Positions 34,482 to 42,991 of a stretch of DNA of 64,000 nucleotides are shown here, piece after piece. The DNA is taken from positions 1 to 64,000 of the forward strand of contig CAYWLS010000005.1 in the NCBI GenBank assembly GCA_964458605.1, read 5' to 3'. Origin of the DNA: JBBSNV01 sp964458605 (GTDB taxonomy: Bacteria; Pseudomonadota; Alphaproteobacteria; Reyranellales; JAQSWP01). Positions within the stretch are counted from its first letter, which is position 1; each line of letters opens with the position of its first letter. Below the pieces are notes generated by a model. It did no database searches. It saw only the letters and a list, made by a program, of their open reading frames with translations, and had not been told where the DNA came from. A program made the position numbers and the translations under genes.

Positions 34482-35108
34482 ATGATAACGATTGTTCCAT
34501 TCCCAGAGGCAATCACGCCCGAACCGGTCAAGGCTTTTCCTGTGGCGCGGCGGAAACGGCGTACGACGGCGATCCTCGCGGCGCTGTTTGCCGGCGCAAT
34601 CTTGTCGACCAGCGCTCAAGCCCAGGACGCGCGGGTGAGCCGCGCCATCGATATCTACGCCGATAGCTGCGCCGCCTATGTCGGCGCGCCGGACCGATTG
34701 CGGGCGCATCTGGCCTCGGCATTCCAGCGCCTGCCGCGCGCGGACGAGCAGCGGCTGATGGCCGGCCAACCGGGACAGATCTGGCGCACGCCGCAGGCCG
34801 GCGAGCCGTTCGGCGTGTTCTCCTACGACGACGGCGACTGCCAGGTGGTGGCCGACGACATTCCCATCGAGCCGATGCGCCAGGCATTCCGCACGCTGAT
34901 GACGAAGCTCGCGCGCGACGCCTCGGTCGTCGCCAACCAGGATCAGGTGCTGGCCCAGAACAACGAACGCATCAGTTCGCTGCTCTACACCCTGCAGCCG
35001 CGACAGGGCCCGCAGCGCCAGACCACCTACCTGCTGCAGATCACGCAGTCGGCCCAGGGCGAACGGCGGCTGCGCCTGATCGTCGCCCTCGGCGCCGGCT
35101 GGCGCTGA
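34482..35108 (+). CDS. hypothetical periplasmic protein
   Basis: About 208 residues. A basic arm and hydrophobic signal (RRKRRTTAILAALFAGAIL, cleavage near SAQAQ) lead to a soluble domain with two cysteines (DSCAAYVGAPDRLRAHLA and DGDCQVVADDIP). An alternative ATG at 34452 adds 10 residues; neither has a convincing ribosome site. No family was recognised. The region between the cysteines contains FGVFSYDDGDC, which may be the fold core. It is convergent with the thioesterase at 35121. Confidence 0.72.
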   Translation: MITIVPFPEAITPEPVKAFPVARRKRRTTAILAALFAGAILSTSAQAQDARVSRAIDIYADSCAAYVGAPDRLRAHLASAFQRLPRADEQRLMAGQPGQIWRTPQAGEPFGVFSYDDGDCQVVADDIPIEPMRQAFRTLMTKLARDASVVANQDQVLAQNNERISSLLYTLQPRQGPQRQTTYLLQITQSAQGERRLRLIVALGAGWR

Positions 35109-35120
35109 AGCGGCGCCGGC

Positions 35121-35570
35121 CTACTCGCTGTCGGCCATCGGCCGCTTGTGCATCGGGATCAGCCGCGCCGTGGCGCTGGCCTTGACGATCACATTGCCCT
35201 GGTCGTTGGTCAGCGTGCCCTCGGTGAAGGCGGTCGAGCGGCCCCAGCGCACCACCCAGCCCTCGGCGAATATCGGGCCGGGATGGCCCGGCTCGAAGAA
35301 CGCCACCTTCAGTTCGAGCGTCGGCACCGCCATGGTGAAATGCGAGCGCGCGATGGCGGCATGGGCCATCGCCGTGTCGACCATGCCGCTCAGGAAGCCG
35401 CCCTGCACGATATTGCCGGAATGGCAGAATTCGGGCCGCGCCACGAAGCGGAATTTCACCCGGCCATGCTCGGGATCGGCCTCCAGCAGCTCGCCGTCGC
35501 CCAGCGAATCGAGCGAAGGCTGGCGGCGGGCGCGGAACATCTCGAGCGCCTCGGACTGGGTCATCTTCAT
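35121..35570 (-). CDS. PaaI-type hotdog-fold thioesterase
   Basis: A 149-residue acyl-CoA thioesterase of the hotdog superfamily. The HSGNIVQGGFLSGMVDTAMA segment is the family active-site helix, with Asp in GMVDTAM. The substrate-binding strand LELKVAFFEPGHPG and the tail ASATARLIPMHKR follow. PaaI homologues relieve CoA-thioester dead ends in aromatic and fatty-acid catabolism. It overlaps the MFS gene at 35567 by 4 bp and shares its transcript. Confidence 0.9.
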   Translation of the reverse strand: MKMTQSEALEMFRARRQPSLDSLGDGELLEADPEHGRVKFRFVARPEFCHSGNIVQGGFLSGMVDTAMAHAAIARSHFTMAVPTLELKVAFFEPGHPGPIFAEGWVVRWGRSTAFTEGTLTNDQGNVIVKASATARLIPMHKRPMADSE

Positions 35571-36871
35571 GCGGACATCTCCGTTGCCGGCGCGGTCGCG
35601 TCGGTCGATGGGGCGGGGCGCGGCCTGAACCTGGCGCGCAGGGCATAGACGATCGCCCCCACCGCCACGGTGGCGGCAAGATAGGCGAACATCCAGCGAT
35701 AGGCGATCTCCGGATGGCTGCCGCCCGCCGCACCCGGCGGACCATCGGCGAAAGCGTTGATGATGTAGCCGGTCGCCACCTGGGTCACGCCCACGCCCAG
35801 GAACACCGCCAGGTTGACGGTGGTGAGCGAGCGGCCGCGCAGCCGCTCCGGATACATCGCCTGGGCATGTGCCAGCACCGCCGGATAGAAATTCGACACC
35901 AGCGCGAAGATCGACAGGATCGGCGCGAACAGCAATTCAGGCGGCAGGCGCAGCAGGGTCATCGCCACCAGGGTGACGACGGTGACGGCGGCGCAGCCGA
36001 TCACCATCGGCCGCGGGCTGGACAGGCGGCCGACCAGCGTGCCGGCCAGGAAGATGCCCAGGCTGCCCAGCGCCGAGAACAGCAGCAGGTAGTTGCCGCG
36101 GGCAATGGCGCCGATGCCGTGCACGTCCAGCATGTAGGGGCCCAGCCACAACCCTCTCATGGCAAAGGTCGTGGCGTAGCCGATGAAGGCGGCGGCGAAC
36201 AGGCCGGGCGTCACCGGGTTCTTCAGCACCTCGCCCAGGCCGCGCACGATGGCCAGCAGGCTCTCCGGCTTGCGCCGCGACCAGGCATGGCCGGGCGGCG
36301 CGTCGCGCACCACCGCCACGATCGCCACCGCCGACAGCGCCAGCAGCACGACGATGATCTGCAGCGACCAGCGCCAGCCGATCCGTTCGCTGAGCCAGGC
36401 CAGCGGCGTGGTGGCCAGCAGGTTGCCCGAATAGCCGCACGACATCAGCAGCCCCGACACCGCGGCGAAGCGGCCGGGCGGCCACCAGCGGCCGATCAGC
36501 ACCACCGAGCCCATGAACAGCCCGCCGGTGCCCAGCCCCAGCAGCGCCTGGCCCAGCACGAACAGCCAGAACGACTGGCCGTTGGCGAAGATGAAGCCGC
36601 CCAGCACGCCCACCGCCAGGGTGATGCCGGCGATGTAGCGCACGCCGTAGCGGTCGAACAGCACGCCGGCCGGCAACTGGATGGCGGCGACGGCGAAGAA
36701 GAAGCTGCTGGTGATCAGGCCCAGGTCGCGCGCCGACAGCGCCGCCTCCTGCGCCATGTCCGGCGCGATCACGGCGAAAGCGGAGCGCAGGAACTGACAG
36801 AGCGTGAAGCTGCCGGCCAGGATGACGAAGAGAAGCGTGCGGCCGGGCCCCGCCGCCGAAGACGTTTTCAT
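35567..36871 (-). CDS. MFS transporter
   Basis: A 434-residue major facilitator protein with twelve hydrophobic segments. Motif A appears as VLFDRYGVRYIAG after helix 2. The C-terminus is short and Pro/Ala rich. It is in one operon with the thioesterase (ATGA overlap), consistent with export or import of an organic acid handled as a CoA ester. It lies upstream of the MarR gene on the same strand, with 57 bp separating them, so MarR could also control it. Confidence 0.87.
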   Translation of the reverse strand: MKTSSAAGPGRTLLFVILAGSFTLCQFLRSAFAVIAPDMAQEAALSARDLGLITSSFFFAVAAIQLPAGVLFDRYGVRYIAGITLAVGVLGGFIFANGQSFWLFVLGQALLGLGTGGLFMGSVVLIGRWWPPGRFAAVSGLLMSCGYSGNLLATTPLAWLSERIGWRWSLQIIVVLLALSAVAIVAVVRDAPPGHAWSRRKPESLLAIVRGLGEVLKNPVTPGLFAAAFIGYATTFAMRGLWLGPYMLDVHGIGAIARGNYLLLFSALGSLGIFLAGTLVGRLSSPRPMVIGCAAVTVVTLVAMTLLRLPPELLFAPILSIFALVSNFYPAVLAHAQAMYPERLRGRSLTTVNLAVFLGVGVTQVATGYIINAFADGPPGAAGGSHPEIAYRWMFAYLAATVAVGAIVYALRARFRPRPAPSTDATAPATEMSA

Positions 36872-36928
36872 TGTGCAGTCATTATGCGGCCGGCCGGCCG
36901 GGGCGCAACCGGCCCGGCCGCAAGGCGG

Positions 36929-37582
36929 CTATGAGGTTTCGCCGCCTGGCCCGCTCGCCTCGGCCGCCTGACGCAGCCGGCGCAGCAGGTCGAGCAGCAC
37001 TTGGCGCTCGGCCGCGCTCAGCCCGGCGGCCAGCCGCTTCTCGTGCTCGACGACCGTGGCGCGGAAGCGCGCCATGCGCGCCTGGCCCGATTTCGCCAGG
37101 CGCAAGGCATGGGCGCGCCGGTCGCCCGGCATGGCCTGGCGCTCGAGCAGGCCGCGCCGCTCCAGCCGGTCGATGATCGGCACCATGGTCGAGCGGTCGG
37201 CGCCCACCGCCTTGGCCAGGCTGGTCTGGTTGATGCCGGGATTGGCCTCGACCAGCACCAGCACGCCGAACTCGCCGGGGCTGACGCGACTATCGCCCTT
37301 GGCATCGTCCTTGGCGCCGCCGGCGCGCAGGGTCATGGCGCGCGCGAAATGCTGGAACACCGCAAGCTGGGTGCGCCGCAGCGCGTAGCCGACCAGATCG
37401 AGCAGCAGGTCGTAATCGACCGCGCCACGCCGCGCCACCGCATCGCGCATCGCCACCGCCTCGCGCCGCGCCGTCGCGGAATCGGATTTCGCGGCCGCGG
37501 AGGCTTGCGATTTGCGCCGCTTCGTGCCCTCCTTTTGGGCTTGGTTGTTGGCTGCGCCGGGCCGCCTGCCTTGAGTCGCCAT
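36929..37582 (-). CDS. MarR-family transcriptional regulator
   Basis: A 217-residue regulator. An unusually long basic N-terminal arm (about 60 residues, rich in K, R, A, Q) precedes a winged-helix MarR domain: helix region PGINQTSLAKAVGADRSTMV, recognition helix and wing IIDRLERRGLLERQAMPGDRR. The start is taken at 37582 because a -10 box lies only 7 bp upstream (leaderless mRNA likely). It is divergent from the reductase gene at 37665, with operator-like repeats between. It is the natural candidate regulator of that operon, typically a repressor released by an aromatic acid. Confidence 0.88.
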   Translation of the reverse strand: MATQGRRPGAANNQAQKEGTKRRKSQASAAAKSDSATARREAVAMRDAVARRGAVDYDLLLDLVGYALRRTQLAVFQHFARAMTLRAGGAKDDAKGDSRVSPGEFGVLVLVEANPGINQTSLAKAVGADRSTMVPIIDRLERRGLLERQAMPGDRRAHALRLAKSGQARMARFRATVVEHEKRLAAGLSAAERQVLLDLLRRLRQAAEASGPGGETS

Positions 37583-37586
37583 GGGT

Positions 37587-37625
37587 ATTGTTATATACAC
37601 CAACAATTGAACAATCAAACAATTG
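37587..37625. promoter_or_regulatory. marR promoter and putative MarR operators
   Basis: On the minus strand, TTGATT (37618-37613), 17 bp and TATAAC (37595-37590) make a marR promoter whose start site falls at the ATG. Overlapping it are two copies of CAATTG (37604-37609 and 37620-37625, 16 bp apart) and an ATTGTT-N9-AACAAT inverted repeat (37587-37592, 37602-37607). Both fit MarR half-sites, suggesting autoregulation and control of the divergent operon. Confidence 0.6.
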
Positions 37626-37664
37626 CGCCGGCGACCGCCGTGCGTCGACGGGAGTTGAGTTGAC

Positions 37665-38705
37665 ATGGGTTTTACCGTCCGCATCCGCCAATGGGACCAG
37701 CCGATCGAGGTGCCGCAGGGCACCACCATCCTCGACGCCGCGGTCGATGCCGGCGTGCCCTACCCGTTCGGCTGCCAGTCCGGCAATTGCGGCGCCTGCA
37801 AGTCGCACCTGATCTCGGGCGAGGTCGAGCTGTCGCCCTATTCCGACTTCGCGCTGACCGACGAGGAAAAGGCCAACGGCCAGATCCTGGCCTGTCGCGC
37901 CGTGCCGTGGTCGGACTGCGAGGTGGCGTGGCTGGAGGACGAGGACATCGTGGTCCATCCGCGCCGCCTGCTGAGCTGCAAGGTGGTCGGGCTGGAGGAC
38001 ATGACGCACGACATCAAGCGCGTGCGGCTGGACATCGAGAAAGGCGGGCCGTTCAACTTCTCGGCCGGCCAGTACGCCAAGGTGAGATTCGGCGACCAGC
38101 CGGCGCGCGACTATTCGATGGCCAACCGGCCCGACGACAAGGTGGTGGAGTTCCATATCCGCCGCACCCCCGGCGGCAAGACCAGCGAATACGTCTTCAC
38201 CCATGTCGAGATGGGCGACACGGTCAAGGTCGAGGGCCCGTTCGGCACCTCCCATCTGCGCGAGAGCCATCGCGGGCCGCTGCTGGCGATCGCCGGCGGC
38301 TCGGGCCTGGCGCCGATCAAGTCGATCGTCGAGACCGCGCTCTACAAGGGCCTCAAGCAGCACATCTATCTCTATTTCGGCGCGCGCGACGAGCGCGACC
38401 TCTATCTGGTGCGCGAGTTCGAGCTGCTGGCCCAGCAGCACAACAACTTCACCTACATTCCGGTGCTGAGCCAGCCGTCGGGCCAGACGGCGCGGCGCAC
38501 CGGCTTCGTGCACGAGGCGGCGCTGGCCGATTTCGACGATCTCGACGGCTGCAAATGCTATCTGGCCGGCCCGCCGGTCATGGTCGAGGCCGCCACCACG
38601 CGGCTGAAGACGCGCGGCGTGCGCGCCTTCGACATCCATGCCGATGCCTTCTACACCACGGCGGAGACCGCGGCGCTGCAGGGCAAAGCGGACGCCGGCG
38701 CATGA
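37665..38705 (+). CDS. ferredoxin-NAD(P)H reductase of a multicomponent oxygenase
   Basis: A 346-residue electron-transfer protein. The N-terminal plant-type [2Fe-2S] ferredoxin has the C-x4-C-x2-C pattern (GCQSGNCGACKSHL, near residues 36-49) and the distant Cys in ILACRAVPWSD. An FAD domain follows with ARDYSMANRPDD, then an NAD(P)-binding domain with AIAGGSGLAPIKS and the C-terminal CYLAGPPVMVEA. It passes electrons from NAD(P)H to an oxygenase. It is the first gene of a five-gene unit and overlaps the next by ATGA. The ferredoxin-first order differs from PaaE, where it is at the C-terminus. Confidence 0.9.
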   Translation: MGFTVRIRQWDQPIEVPQGTTILDAAVDAGVPYPFGCQSGNCGACKSHLISGEVELSPYSDFALTDEEKANGQILACRAVPWSDCEVAWLEDEDIVVHPRRLLSCKVVGLEDMTHDIKRVRLDIEKGGPFNFSAGQYAKVRFGDQPARDYSMANRPDDKVVEFHIRRTPGGKTSEYVFTHVEMGDTVKVEGPFGTSHLRESHRGPLLAIAGGSGLAPIKSIVETALYKGLKQHIYLYFGARDERDLYLVREFELLAQQHNNFTYIPVLSQPSGQTARRTGFVHEAALADFDDLDGCKCYLAGPPVMVEAATTRLKTRGVRAFDIHADAFYTTAETAALQGKADAGA

Positions 38706-39649
38706 GCGCGCCTCCCGACGGACGTCCCCTGGACGGCAGGGTGGCCATCGTCACCGGCGCCGGCCGCGGCATCGGCAAGGCCATCGCCGAGCAGCTCCAT
38801 GCGTTGGGCGCGGCGGTGGTGGTGGCCGACAACGGCACCTCGATCGGCGGCGACGGCGCCGATCCCACCGTGGCGCGGGGCGTCGCCAGGGCGCTGGGCA
38901 GCCGCGCCGTGGCGTTCACCGACAGCATCGCCAGCCCCGGCGCCGCCGGCCTGCTGGTGCAGCACGCCGTCAAGGAGTTCGGCGGTCTCGACATCGTGGT
39001 CAATAACGCCGCCATCCTGCGCGACGCCTTCGTCTTCAAGCTCGATCCCGGCAACTGGGACGCGGTGATCCGCAACAACCTCTCCGCGCCGGCCTACCTG
39101 ACCGCCGCCGCCAGCGCCCAGATGCGCGAGCAGGGCAAGCACAAGCGCGGCGGCGACACTTATACGTGGGGCCGCATCGTCAATATCGTCTCCAGCGCCG
39201 GGCTGTACGGCAATTTCGGCCAGGCCGCCTATGCCAGCGCCAAGGCCGGGCTGCTCGGCCTGACCCGGGTGGCGGCGATGGACCTGGCGCGCGCCGCCAT
39301 CACGGTCAACGCCGTGGCGCCGTTCGCGCGCACCCGCGTCACCGACATCATCCAGCCGGCCAACGAGGCGCAGCAGACCTACAAGGAACGCGCCCTGCGC
39401 ATCGCGCCGGAGCATGTCGCCAGGCTGGTGGCCGCGCTCAGCCTGCCCAGCGCCGGCAAGATCACCGGCCAGATCTTCGGCGTGCGTGGCCGCGAGGTGT
39501 TCCTGTTCTCGCAAGCCCGCCCCCGGTCGCAACTGGTCAACGATGGCGGCATCGAGACGTTGAGCGGCCGGCTGGCCGGCGAATGGGCCGACAAGTTCAC
39601 CGATCTCGGCACCGATCTCGAAGCTTTCAACACCGAACCCGTCGTCTAA
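38702..39649 (+). CDS. short-chain dehydrogenase (extended C-terminus)
   Basis: A 315-residue SDR, longer than the 250 typical. The cofactor motif GAGRGIG is near residue 20 and NNAA stands in for NNAG. The catalytic Ser is in NIVSSAGLYG and Y-x3-K is YASAKAGLL. The C-terminal tail (about 60 residues, RGREVFLFSQARPR and onward) resembles the MaoC/hydroxyacyl-dehydrogenase-associated SDRs. Start ATGA overlaps the reductase. It is placed to oxidise a hydroxy-product of the downstream oxygenase. Confidence 0.9.
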   Translation: MSAPPDGRPLDGRVAIVTGAGRGIGKAIAEQLHALGAAVVVADNGTSIGGDGADPTVARGVARALGSRAVAFTDSIASPGAAGLLVQHAVKEFGGLDIVVNNAAILRDAFVFKLDPGNWDAVIRNNLSAPAYLTAAASAQMREQGKHKRGGDTYTWGRIVNIVSSAGLYGNFGQAAYASAKAGLLGLTRVAAMDLARAAITVNAVAPFARTRVTDIIQPANEAQQTYKERALRIAPEHVARLVAALSLPSAGKITGQIFGVRGREVFLFSQARPRSQLVNDGGIETLSGRLAGEWADKFTDLGTDLEAFNTEPVV

Positions 39650-39674
39650 CGCCCCGGGTCCAAGGAGCAGCCCC

Positions 39675-40379
39675 ATGGCCGAACATATCGTGGTCAAGCA
39701 CACATCCGAGCTGAAGGATGCGCCGGAAGAGTTCCGCAACGCCTGCGCCAAGCTGGTGATCAGCCACGCCGTCAACGAGCTCTACGGCGCCCAGGTGTTC
39801 GACGAGCCGGCCATCGCGCTGGCCCCCACCCCCTACGCCAAGTGGCTGACCTGCCGCGTGGCCATGGAGGAATACGGCCACCACGTGCGCTTCCGCGAGT
39901 TGGGCGAGGAGATGGGCATTGCGGCCGAGAAGATGACGCCGTCGCAGAAGCGGCCGCTGTCGATCTTCGAGTTCCCGCTGCGCACTTGGGAAGAGTTCTG
40001 CGTCATCAAGCTGCTGGCCGATCTGGCCGAGATCCTGCAGGTCGAGGACCTGCTGCATTGCACCTTCCATCCGTTGCGCAACCTCGCCCGCATGACCATG
40101 CCGGAGGAGCGTTTCCACGCCCAGTTCGGCGAGGATTTCTGCACCGAGCTGGTGCAGACCGCCGAGGGACGCAAGAACGTGCAGGACGCGATCGACCGCT
40201 ACTATCCGATGCTGCCGGCGTTCTTCGGCGCCAGCCAGTCGAAGAACAACGAGATCTTCCGCAAATGGGGCATCAAGCAGCGCACCAACGACGAGATGCG
40301 CGAGGATTTCCTCGCGCGTGCCAAGACCCTGGTCGAGGACAAGCTGAAGCTGAAGCTGCCGATGGCTGCGGCTGCCTAG
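39675..40379 (+). CDS. PaaA/PaaC-like ferritin-fold di-iron protein
   Basis: A 234-residue all-helical protein with the phenylacetic-acid-catabolic (PF05138-like) pattern. Iron ligands are suggested by Glu in AVNELYGAQVF, E-x2-H in MEEYGHHVRF, and the second E and H in PEERFHAQFG. Such proteins are oxygenase subunits that hydroxylate or epoxidise CoA-linked aromatics. It has a CAAGGAG ribosome site and follows the SDR by 25 bp. It is alone as the oxygenase; no PaaB/PaaD-type partners occur, so it may be homomeric. Confidence 0.8.
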   Translation: MAEHIVVKHTSELKDAPEEFRNACAKLVISHAVNELYGAQVFDEPAIALAPTPYAKWLTCRVAMEEYGHHVRFRELGEEMGIAAEKMTPSQKRPLSIFEFPLRTWEEFCVIKLLADLAEILQVEDLLHCTFHPLRNLARMTMPEERFHAQFGEDFCTELVQTAEGRKNVQDAIDRYYPMLPAFFGASQSKNNEIFRKWGIKQRTNDEMREDFLARAKTLVEDKLKLKLPMAAAA

Positions 40380-40382
40380 GCG

Positions 40383-40964
40383 ATGGGCGGCCAGGCGCAA
40401 CCGTTGGACAATGCCGCCGGCGAGGCGTTGGCCGAGCTGCGCGGCCGGCTGCGCACGGCGTCGTGGTTCGCGGCGCTGGGCGAGCGGCTGACCCAGGGCG
40501 AGCGCTGGGATGCGCGCGCCTACCTGGCCGGGCTGGGCTTCGCCGATGCCGGCGTGGCCGAAGTCAAGAGCTGGGACGAGGCCGCCGCCATCGCCAAGTC
40601 GCCCGACTGGTCGCGCGCCTGGTGGGATCGCGAGGAAGCCGAGCGCCAGCGCCTGCTGACGATCTGCGGCGCACTCTATCCGGAGCATGAGCTGATGACG
40701 GCGCTGAGCCGGGCGATGGAGCTGGCTTCGGCCACCACCCACGGCGCCGCCGCCATCGCCGCTTCGCGCGCCGGCGTGGCCGATCCGGCGCTGATCCGGG
40801 TCGCCGCCGGCGCCGCTGCCCAGGCCGCCTATCAGGCCGCCCTGCCGGTGCTGGCCGCCAAAGCCGCCGGCGAGAGCGAGCATCCCTTCGCCATCAAGTT
40901 CCGCCTGTTCGAGGCCGGGCGCTGGCCGCTCGGCATCGCCGGCGGCAGCTTCCACATCTTCTGA
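40383..40964 (+). CDS. unknown operon protein
   Basis: A 193-residue soluble protein not recognised. Predicted mostly helical, with conserved-looking aromatic blocks (SWFAALGERLTQGERWDARAYL, SPDWSRAWWDREEAERQR) and an alanine-rich C-terminal half (GAAAIAASRAGVADPAL). The tail FKFRLFEAGRWPLG style motif is FRLFEAGRWPLGIAGG. It is 3 bp after the di-iron gene and 12 bp before the CoA synthetase, so it is co-expressed. It may be a coupling or assembly factor of the di-iron oxygenase, which is inference from position. Confidence 0.75.
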   Translation: MGGQAQPLDNAAGEALAELRGRLRTASWFAALGERLTQGERWDARAYLAGLGFADAGVAEVKSWDEAAAIAKSPDWSRAWWDREEAERQRLLTICGALYPEHELMTALSRAMELASATTHGAAAIAASRAGVADPALIRVAAGAAAQAAYQAALPVLAAKAAGESEHPFAIKFRLFEAGRWPLGIAGGSFHIF

Positions 40965-40976
40965 CCGGGATCGCCC

Positions 40977-42437
40977 ATGAGCCCGCATCGCCTGACGCCG
41001 TTCTTCGCGCCCAGGAGCATCGCCGTGGTCGGCGCCGGCGAGCGCGCCACCTCCTCCGGCGGCGCGGTGATGCAGATGCTCAAGATCGCCGGCTTCCAGG
41101 GCCGCGTCGTGCCGATCAATCCCAAAGGCGGCACCATCTTCGGTTACCAGGCGCAAAGCTCGATCGCCGGCATCGGCGAACCGTGCGATCTGTGCGTCAT
41201 CGTCATCCGGCCCGACGCCATCAACCAGGCGCTGCGCGAGGCGGCGGCCGCCGGCCATCGCAACATCCTCGTCCTGCCCGGCGGCTTTGCCGAGGCGGGC
41301 CCGACGGGCGAAGCACGCGATAAAGAGGCGCGCGACATCGCCCGGCAACATGGCCTGACCGTCGCCGGACCCAATTGCGCCGGCATCATCCATCTCGATC
41401 CCGCCTGGCCGTTCGCCGCCACCTTCCTGCGCGACGTGCCGCCCGGCGTTGCCGCCGGTGCCGCCAATGGCGTGGCGCTGATCTCCCAATCCGGCGCGCT
41501 GGCGGAGGAGATCGTCGCCAAGGCCAACGACCGCAAGCTGCCGCTGGCCAGCGTGGTGTCGGTCGGCAACGCCATGCATCTGGGCGTCGAGGACTACCTG
41601 GAATATCTCGGCGCCCAGGACGGCATCGGCACCGTGCTGCTCTATATAGAGAGCATCGCCGATCCGGTTCGCTTCCGCGCCATCGCCCGCCAGGTGGCGG
41701 CCCGCAAGCCGGTGGTGACGCTCTATGGCGGCCGCACCGCTGTGGGCGGCGCGGCGGCGCGCGCCCATACCGGCGCCACCATCAACGACGATGCCGCGAT
41801 CGAGGATTTCTGCCGCGACTGCGGCATGGTGCGGGTGAAGTCGCTGCGCCGGCTGCTGGTGGCGGCCAAGGCGTTCGGCCGTTTCCCCCGAGGCCTGGGC
41901 AAGCGCGCGCTGATCCTGTCCAACTCGGGCGGCCCGGGCGTGCTGGCCGCCGACCGCGCCGCGGCCGAGGGCCTGGACCTGCCGCCGCTGCCGGCGCCGC
42001 TCGCCGAAGCGCTGCGCCAGGCGCTGCCGCCGGAAGCCTCGGTGGCCAATCCGCTCGACCTGCTGGCCGATGCGCGCGAGGACCGGTTCGCGCTGGCCTT
42101 CGGCGCGGCGATGCAGCACGCCGCCCAGGCCTACGACGCGGTGCTGATGATCCATGTCGTGCCGTTCATGGTCGAGGCCGGGCCGGTGATCGAAACCCTG
42201 GCCGGCTTGGCGCGCCAGGCCAGGCTGCCGGCGATGCATTCGATGATGGGCACCCTGCCCGGCCAGGCCGAATGGTTCGCCCGGATGGAACAGGCCGGCG
42301 TGCCGATGTTCAACGACGTCGAGGAAATGGCCGAAGCCGCCGGATTGCTGGCGCAGTATCCGCCGCTGCGCGCGGCGCTGGCCCACGCCGCCTCGACCCC
42401 GCCCCGGCTCAAGGGCCGCGTCGCCGCCAGCGATTGA
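40977..42437 (+). CDS. ADP-forming acyl-CoA synthetase, alpha subunit/CoA-binding protein
   Basis: A 486-residue protein with a succinyl-CoA-synthetase-like alpha architecture. An N-terminal CoA-binding Rossmann domain (IAVVGAGERATSSGG) leads to a ligase-CoA domain (VALISQSGALAEEI) and the flavodoxin-like third domain with LSNSGGPGVLAAD. The phosphorylatable His is predicted in RAHTGATINDD. The ATP-grasp (beta) subunit is missing here, so activity would need a partner encoded elsewhere. It closes the operon, after which the fluoride riboswitch begins. Confidence 0.87.
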   Translation: MSPHRLTPFFAPRSIAVVGAGERATSSGGAVMQMLKIAGFQGRVVPINPKGGTIFGYQAQSSIAGIGEPCDLCVIVIRPDAINQALREAAAAGHRNILVLPGGFAEAGPTGEARDKEARDIARQHGLTVAGPNCAGIIHLDPAWPFAATFLRDVPPGVAAGAANGVALISQSGALAEEIVAKANDRKLPLASVVSVGNAMHLGVEDYLEYLGAQDGIGTVLLYIESIADPVRFRAIARQVAARKPVVTLYGGRTAVGGAAARAHTGATINDDAAIEDFCRDCGMVRVKSLRRLLVAAKAFGRFPRGLGKRALILSNSGGPGVLAADRAAAEGLDLPPLPAPLAEALRQALPPEASVANPLDLLADAREDRFALAFGAAMQHAAQAYDAVLMIHVVPFMVEAGPVIETLAGLARQARLPAMHSMMGTLPGQAEWFARMEQAGVPMFNDVEEMAEAAGLLAQYPPLRAALAHAASTPPRLKGRVAASD

Positions 42438-42470
42438 CGATACCCGCCGCGCCGGCGCATCCTGCGCCCC

Positions 42471-42532
42471 GGGGATGGGGTTCCCCCGTATAACCGCCTC
42501 CAGGAAATCGCCTGAAGGCTGATGACTCCTAC
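42471..42532 (+). promoter_or_regulatory. fluoride riboswitch (crcB motif)
   Basis: Carries the conserved pieces of the fluoride aptamer in order: GGGGATGGGGTTCCCCC, ATAACCGCC, then GGCTGATGACTCCTAC. It lies 34 bp after the upstream stop and about 70 bp ahead of crcB. Binding of fluoride should raise crcB expression. Confidence 0.93.
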
Positions 42533-42600
42533 CGGGCGCGCCGGCGCAGGTGGAGAGTCGTGTCCCGCGCGCCCGCGTTCGACCGCGCAATGCCCAAGGG

Positions 42601-42984
42601 ATGCTTATGCTCAACTATGCGATCGTTTTCATCGGCGCCGGCATCGGCGGCGCGCTGCGCCATGGCGTCAACATCGCCGTCTTCCGCTATATCGGCCCCG
42701 GCATCGGCTACGGCACCGTCATCGTCAACATCGTCGGCTCGTTCGCGATGGGCGCGCTGGCCGCCTATTTCACCTTCAGGGGCGGCGCGGCGCAGCAATG
42801 GCGGCTGTTCGTGGCTACCGGCATCCTGGGCGGCTTCACCACCTTCTCCTCGTTCTCGCTCGACGCCGCGCTCTATTACGAACGCGGCGAGATCGGCAAC
42901 GCCCTGCTCTATATCGCCGCCTCCCTGGTGATCTCGATCGCGGCGCTGTTCGCCGGCCTGTTCATCGTGCGCCAGTTGACATGA
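42601..42984 (+). CDS. crcB: fluoride channel CrcB/Fluc
   Basis: A 127-residue four-helix inner-membrane protein that exports fluoride as a dual-topology dimer. The hallmark GGFTTFSSFSLDA is present, and the N-terminal helix has IGGALRHGV. The start at 42601 or the ATG at 42607 (MLNYAIV) is equally plausible. Its fluoride riboswitch is directly upstream. The half-size EamA gene follows after 7 bp and is presumably on the same transcript. Confidence 0.93.
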   Translation: MLMLNYAIVFIGAGIGGALRHGVNIAVFRYIGPGIGYGTVIVNIVGSFAMGALAAYFTFRGGAAQQWRLFVATGILGGFTTFSSFSLDAALYYERGEIGNALLYIAASLVISIAALFAGLFIVRQLT

Positions 42985-42991
42985 GGTCAAG

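Noticed and set aside
39627..42614. A 995-codon minus-strand open frame opposite the di-iron operon and CoA synthetase
   Set aside because: Fully antisense to four supported genes, with repetitive His/Gly/Leu composition and no ribosome site.
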